Source of the DNA: Calamus simplicifolius
Taxonomy: Eukaryota > Streptophyta > Magnoliopsida > Arecales > Arecaceae
DNA length: 64,000 bases
Assembly: GCA_900491605.1 (NCBI GenBank)
Contig: UESW01004077.1
Span: 1,097,160-1,161,159, forward strand
Direction: 5' to 3'
Made by a program: the position numbers and the translations under genes. Under the pieces are notes generated by a model. The model was not told the DNA's origin and made no database searches. It saw only the letters and a list, made by a program, of their open reading frames with translations. Positions 58,820 to 64,000 of this stretch are shown one piece after another (position 1 is the stretch's first letter; each line of letters starts with the position of its first letter).

Positions 58820-59178
58820 TGATAGGATTTCCTAATTTTGAGATCTTTTCAAATCTATAAGATTCCCTTGAAAGATTTAGTTATTAAAGAAACTCCTGAT
58901 CATATACAATGATTTATTTCCTCAAATATGCATTAGTTCCATTAGGAGGTTTCTTTTATAATTTGTATTTAGCTTTCCTTAAATAACTAAGGGTTTTTAC
59001 GTATAAATATGTAATAGTCCTTCTGGTTTGGTATCGTGAAAAATAATATCATTAGTTCCTTTTGTCTAGGGCTCAACCCTCTCGAAGTGATTATCTAGAG
59101 GTGTGATCCTCTCGAAGTGATTACAATTATCTCAATTTTTTTTTTATTTTATCTTCGTTCCTATATAGGATCGCAATA
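58820..59178 (+). repeat. LTR copy 3, followed by a primer binding site
   Basis: TGATAGGATTTCCTAATTTT to GATCGCAATA, then TTGGTATCAAAGC (59181-59193), an initiator-Met-type primer binding site. It is longer than copy 2 because it has a duplicated CTCTCGAAGTGATTA stretch (about 59075-59130). The 93 bases between copy 2 and copy 3 match the internal end of the element before copy 2. Confidence 0.8.
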
Positions 59179-59533
59179 GTTGGTATCAAAGCAAAAATTC
59201 AAGGGCAAAAATATACACAGGAAGGGCTCAAAAATTCACCCAAGAAAACTTTCAGTAGCCACGTCATGAAAAAGATGGAGGCTCAAAAAAAAAATCTGCT
59301 ATATACTTGTATTCAATGCAGGAAAGTGAGCTACTTCTTATGAATCAAGCTATCAGAATCAGTTGAATAGTTCTTCTGTTATACTCTACTTGAACTCCTT
59401 CATTAAAGTCAGCACCTTCGAGTTTGAGAGACTAAACACAAACAGCTATTTTGAAGCTGAATTTTATTATACTAATAGCTTTTTATTTACTCTATTATCT
59501 TAAGAACAAAGTTAATTTTAAGGTAGGGTAGAA

Positions 59534-59865
59534 TGATAGAATTTTTTAATTTTAAAAATTTTAAACCGATAAGAACCTCTTGATTTGAAAGATCCCGTTA
59601 TTAAGGAAAGATGATACAATAATTTATTTTTTAATTATACATTAATTTTATTAGTAATTTCTTTTATAATTTGTATTTAGTTTTTTTTAATAATTAAAAT
59701 TTTAACCTTATAAATATATAATAATTCTTATGTTTTATCATTGTAAAATAATATTAATAATTTTTTTTTTTAAAAGATTCAACTTTTTTGAAGTAGTTAT
59801 CAGAAGGCTTAATTCCTTTTAAAGTGATGATAGCCATCTTAAAGTTTTTTATTCTATCTATATGT
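59534..59865 (+). repeat. LTR copy 4, next to the DUF1218 gene leader
   Basis: TGATAGAATTTTTTAATTTT onward matches the other copies, including a polypurine-like tract before it. The right end is approximate (about 59865). A TATA-like TATAAATATATA is at 59709-59720, at the same place as TATAAATATG in copies 1 and 3. The cellular 5' leader begins immediately after. Confidence 0.7.
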
Positions 59866-60064
59866 TGCCGTCGGGGTTCGGAGCACGCAGCAAGAGAGAG
59901 AACATCCAATCGCTGGTTTCGTTCCAAAGGACCCTCTTCCTCCCCAACTCTTTCCACCCAGTTGCAGTTGACCGGGTCTCGCCGTCTCGGAAAGGCTTCA
60001 ACTGGGACAGGCTTGTTTAAAGACCAAGCAAGAGTCGTCTCTTTCCCACCAGATACAACCACCT

Positions 60065-60093
60065 CCCTCTCCTCTCCTCTCCTCTCCTCTCCT
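60065..60093. repeat. (CTCTC)n repeat in the DUF1218 leader
   Basis: Five CCTCT-type pentamers in a row, typical of pyrimidine-rich plant 5' leaders. Confidence 0.85.
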
Positions 60094-60098
60094 AAACA

Positions 60099-60200
60099 AT
60101 GAAATCCTTGAGAGCAAAGGCACAGCCACCCACATCCTCAAGGGGGAAAACCCAAGCCGAGAGGAAGCCCATCATCCCTTCTCCACCGGGCAAGCCTTGA
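60099..60200 (+). other. Upstream ORF, 33 codons, in the DUF1218 leader
   Basis: ATG at 60099 opens a frame with Lys, Arg and Pro-rich content that stops at TGA 60198-60200, 44 bases before the main ATG. It is in a different frame from the main protein. Whether it is translated is unknown. Confidence 0.4.
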
Positions 60201-60244
60201 GAATAATATCTTGGCTGCACCTTGAGACATTCTTGCTGCATCCG

Positions 60245-61060
60245 ATGGAGAAGCCCAAGAAGCTTTGGAAGCTGGTGATCTGCTCCATCGTCGGGTGCCT
60301 TGGAACGGTTGCCTTTTCTTGCTCCGTCGTAGCCGAATTCCATAAAGTAGAGGTGATGACGGTTTTGAGGCTTTTGGATTGGGATAAGTGAGTGGGAGCG
60401 TTCTGGCTGATTTAATTGTGACCGGCTTTTTTTTTTTTTTTTTTTTGTAGACAAAAGATCTGAAACTGGATGGAAGCCTCTGTTCATTGCCAAGGAGCTC
60501 TGCTTTTGGATTGGGGATCGCAGCAGTTGTCTGCCTTTCAGTAGCTCAGATTGTTGGACCTCCGCAGCAGGTGCCAGCACGCTTCGCTCGGGAGATGAGA
60601 AGGCTGGGAGGGAGCCCAATTGTCCTCATCACCCTGTTGGTTTTATCTTGGTATGCAACATTGACAGCTGATTCTTTGAATTCCTTCAATAGAAATGCCA
60701 TCTACTTCTTTTTTTTCAATGGATTATTATTATTATTATTATTTTCCTCGATCTACCATGAGCTTTGGATTGGCACAAATTACTTAACTGATCATCTCTT
60801 ATAGGATCAGCTTCGGATTGGCTACTATTCTATTGGCTACTGGGTCGAGCATGAACGCCGAGCAGCCCTACGGGAAAGGTTGGATCGATGGGAATTGCTA
60901 CATCGTCAAGAATGGAGTTTTCCTTGGTGCAGCCATACTTGTTGTCACGACTCTAGTTCTCATTCTTGGATTCACACTCTTACAACGAGAACAGCGACAC
61001 GCCATCGCACCCGTCCAGAAGAGGGAGGAAGAGATCAGCAGCAGCAGCACAAGTAACTGA
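60245..61060 (+). CDS. DUF1218 four-helix membrane protein, three exons
   Basis: Exons 60245-60352, 60451-60650 and 60805-61060 splice at GT..AG sites into 187 residues, the usual length of this plant family. Predicted membrane helices lie at about residues 8-28, 53-72, 92-115 and 140-161. Family hallmarks are visible: FHKVETKDLKLDGSLCSLPR, SSAFGLGIAAVVCLSVAQIV, VLSWISFGLATILL and QPYGKGWIDGNCYIVKNGV. Cys 47 and Cys 134 sit at the family's conserved positions, probably forming an extracellular disulphide. Known members (MODIFYING WALL LIGNIN type) affect lignin and cell-wall deposition in plasma membrane or ER; the role of this one is inferred only. The leader carries a short upstream ORF, and an LTR copy lies about 380 bases upstream. 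The frame is intact. Confidence 0.92.
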
Positions 61061-61107
61061 TGAACTCCTCTGGGTCCGATTTAGATGATGAACATGGCTA
61101 ACGTAAA

Positions 61108-61122
61108 CCCCCCCCCCCCCCC
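61108..61122. repeat. Poly-C run in the DUF1218 3' UTR
   Basis: Fifteen consecutive C about 50 bases after the stop codon; length may be unreliable in the assembly. Confidence 0.8.
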
Positions 61123-61269
61123 GGAATGGAATAATTTTTACAGACGTTTGGTCAACAAAAGGACACCAACCATTGGTCTCCTCCCCGCACCGAACCGCAC
61201 CGCAGATCATTACAATTTGTTTATTATTATTATTTTTTTTTCTGCTATCCATTTGACTTCGGATTATTA

Positions 61270-61884
61270 TTATTAAAAAGGAGGCATGATAGAATTCTTA
61301 TACACAGTGACCAATATGTTCAGTACTGGTTCCTTCTTACTTTTTCACGCTTCTATTCATGATGCAACCTCCCCTTCACCCTCGACGATTTCACGGGCGA
61401 TGGAGCTCGGATGACATTCTCGGGAACGAGACGCGCAAATAGCCTAAAAGCCAATGTCGATCCCAACAAATTCGCTCAAACGCCTTCATCGTTCCCATGG
61501 CTTTGAAATCATTTTTATTCGATGCTGCTAAGGCATCATGACTTTAACCAAATCTTATTCCCTGATATGTAATTTTAATCACTCCTATTGGTTGGGTAGA
61601 CAAGTAAATAGGAATATAAATAAAATAAAAGAGCCATTGGCTTTCATGATTATTTAAGCATCAGGCATGCCACCCTCCCAGGAGTCGTTATCCAACAGAG
61701 GAGGAATTTGTTTTTAAGCACCAAAAAATCATCCTCCAAAGGCTTATGCAACACATTCTCACCACCCATCAGTATCCGCCTCTTGCATGCCACTGGGTGC
61801 GCGCGTGCATGCCCGTGCAACAGCATGCATCCATGTAGACTCAAAAGCCAGATCTTTTGAAACATCCATCGAGGGCCGCAACCC

Positions 61885-61921
<37 letters not shown>

Positions 61922-62399
61922 CTTCCCTTATCCTTAATTCTGGCAAATCTACTTCAACAGACATCATCTCTACGACATCTTATTCTGATTCATCAAGTTC
62001 CGCTCCAAACGAGCAAGCTCCACATACTAATTTCTAAGGATGAAAACAAGAAACAATTAAAAGGATTAATCACATGAGCTAAGCATCAAATAAAAACGAA
62101 TGATAATTACCAAACTTAACGTCATTCATAACCATATAAAAGTCATGAGTCGACTTTTCTCACCACTTGAACGATGTACATGCTGGTAAGCATACATGAG
62201 CAGTTATTTATTTCAAATCACTTGAGAACGTGTTAGGAGGAGAAATATGGAATGCTTCCTAATACAAAGAAGGAAACCTGAAAAACAAAACAACGTTTAG
62301 AAAAAAAAAAAAAAAAAAAAAAAGAAGGGAAGGCTATACCATGAAAAATTAGTGGGCAGACAAGAGTTTCTAAAAGGCAAAATTATTTCACATTGGCGG
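61270..62399. other. Region between convergent DUF1218 and DCP5 genes
   Basis: No gene recognised. It contains a 33-base poly-C run (61886-61918) and an A-rich run at 62300-62322. A possible minus-strand polyadenylation signal (AAATAAAT, near 62207) would serve the DCP5 gene. Confidence 0.45.
61886..61918. repeat. Poly-C tract of 33 bases
   Basis: An uninterrupted C homopolymer; could form an i-motif/G-quadruplex or reflect assembly noise. Confidence 0.8.
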
Positions 62400-62901
62400 T
62401 CAAAGTGCAAAGCCTGGCTGACCAATGAGGCTATAACTTGATGCGGGTAAGAGAGAGGCTTTGAGAGCCGCCAAACAGATTAAGAAGGTAGAATGAGCAA
62501 GACTGACACAAGTACACTGGCAAAAAAGGACAGATCCTAGGGAAGCCGCAAACATATGTAAGCTTCTAGAAAGGTCTATATCCCCACGCACCCTCCCATT
62601 GTAATATCCATAGCCTCTTCCTCGGTTGTACGATCCCCTAAAGTTACCAGAATAAGCAGGCCCATGAATGCCACGACCCAATTGAGTCCTCTGCTGGAAT
62701 TCACCAAAGGTCTGCTAGGCAAACAACAATTTTTTAAGTAAGCATCTTGAAGAATTTTCGATATAAAACCAAAGATGAGCAATTCCAAACCTCTGTGTCC
62801 AATTTCATCCGCTCAGAGAACCTGGTACGGCCACTCCATGATCCTTGATTAAGCGAGTTGCAAGAGAGATTGTCAAAGAAGTCATCTTTATTATATACAG
62901 G
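62400..62901 (-). CDS. DCP5: DECAPPING 5 / LSM14 family protein, last two exons
   Basis: The gene is on the minus strand and its 5' exons lie beyond the right edge. Exon 62791-62901 encodes PVYNKDDFFDNLSCNSLNQG and SGRTRFSERMKLDTE; the last exon 62400-62711 continues TFGEFQQRTQLGRGIHGP and the RGG-rich NRGRGYGYYNGRVRGD. The KDDFFDxxS motif and the following LDTETFG block are the FFD and TFG boxes of the Scd6/LSM14 family. Splice sites are CAG acceptors and a GT donor, all in phase 0. Known role: P-body component promoting mRNA decapping and translational repression. Odd: after the RGG stretch the frame stays open for about 60 more residues that are hydrophobic (SLHMFAASLGSVLFCQ) before TGA. 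The usual ending is shortly after the RGG region, so a lost stop or an alternative last exon is possible. Confidence 0.88.
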
Positions 62902-64000
62902 CTGCAAAGCAGGAAATCAATAGCGTTGTGATTAAATAACTTCTAGACAAAGCAGAAGTTAAATGCTTAAACTCTATTTAAGAACTGAGATCTTATCCTC
63001 CCCAGAAAGCTAGGGCTTGCTCATTGATAAGCATTTTTCTGCCTCTGGGTCATGGCTTAAGGTACACCGCACGATTTGTTTGCATAGCTATCAATATAAA
63101 AACCACTAACCAAGCAAGAGCTTCATCAAGCAGGAAAACGGATTACATGGAGAGTGCTTAACTAGCTTGCCCAAGGTCCAGATTGGTTCATGTTAGGGAC
63201 TAATCCAGAACAAAACCAATTTAGAAACTATATCAGTTTTTGGAATTAGAACACCAACCAGTTAATGCTGAAAAAAAAAAAAAAAAGGGGGCAAAATAGG
63301 TTCTCAAACTTTCCCTTTAAAAAAAAAATCAACATAAGAATCTACTGATTCTTTATTACAAGAAAACCCATTTAAACCAGTGAATTAGAATGAACCAACA
63401 ATTAATATACTCAACAGGCTCATACAATGACAAAACCCAAAAAGTATTCTATAAATCTTGGATATTATAGGTTACAGAAACAAAAACAAAAACAAGAATC
63501 AATAAAAACTTTGATGCAATACAGCAAGGATTGTCAAACCGTACCAAACAGGGCAGTTCGAAGCAATCCATACTGAACAGCTCTAAATCAGTACAATTCG
63601 ATGGTTTTGGCTCGATACATGGGCCAATCCGGCCCGAACCATCCCAAACCTGGTTCAGCTAGTGTGGAATGGCTTATGGATTGGAGCCTCTTAATTCACC
63701 TAATCAATATACCACCGGTTCAATATGATATGCTCCATACCACCCATACCGATTTCCGATACAGTGAACCTTGCTTGCAATACAGGTTAAAAATATATAA
63801 ATATTCCCTCACTCATAGTTATCATAACAAGAAACCTAGTGAACCGAACTTCTAACCAGTCCAATTTTTTAATTGGATCAATTGGATAATTGATCTGATC
63901 AAAACCAGATGAACAATCAAATTTTTTTTTATCGACCTGATGATGACGAGTGTGAATCGGTCAAACTAGATCAATTTTTTTTCATACTCCTTAAATTAGC
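62902..64000 (-). other. DCP5 intron sequence
   Basis: No further exon with the FDF or LSM signature is visible before the window edge. The right part (about 63540-63990) is repeat-like (ATGGGCCAATCCGGCCCGAA and similar), resembling the repeat near 28740-28830. Confidence 0.6.

Overview
The window looks like nuclear DNA of a monocot, most probably a palm. I infer this from the mix of GC-rich coding exons in AT-rich flanks, large introns, many nested LTR retrotransposons and (TA)n/(CT)n microsatellites; the species is not proven by the sequence. Four cellular genes are visible, all of plant type. They are a long-chain fatty alcohol oxidase (+, 22489-28418, three exons), a chloroplast Rho-N protein of the BP-73/RHON1 family (-, main exon 30196-31249, probable first exon near 39.4 kb), a DUF1218 four-helix membrane protein (+, 60245-61060, three exons), and the 3' end of a DECAPPING 5/LSM14 gene (-, 62400-62901, continuing past the right edge). 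They are unrelated and show no operon-like organisation.

Layout. 1-10.3 kb: two copies of one SIRE-type Ty1/copia family in opposite orientation. Copy 1 (+) is inserted into the pol gene of copy 2 (-), and copy 2 itself sits in an older copia gag remnant (10.3-11.06 kb). 12.6-15.3 kb: two converging LINE remnants. 18.9-21.7 kb: a decayed copia pol (-) split by a 1.2-kb MULE with long inverted repeats and a 9-bp target duplication. 22.2-28.4 kb: the FAO gene. 28.7-29.8 kb: an unassigned GC-rich repeat. 30.2-39.5 kb: the BP-73 gene, whose inferred 8-kb intron holds a fold-back MITE, a nuclear copy of plastid rpoA, a tRNA-derived SINE-like unit and microsatellites. 41.2-47.2 kb: Ty3/gypsy debris, including an in-frame RT-integrase deletion product and a GC-rich tandem array in an LTR. 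50.8-59.9 kb: a gag-only LTR element carrying a complete Tork-type copia insertion, followed by two further LTR copies. The last LTR copy ends next to the 5' leader of the DUF1218 gene. 60.2-64 kb: the DUF1218 and DCP5 genes, convergent.

Every transposon reading frame here has stops or frameshifts, so none looks autonomous. I did not find a convincing new biological system. The points most worth a second look are the LTR array abutting the DUF1218 promoter, the short palindromic 12-mer arrays in the SIRE LTRs, the one-base frameshift in the BP-73 gene, the plastid insertion in its intron, and a perfect 31-bp hairpin in FAO intron 2.
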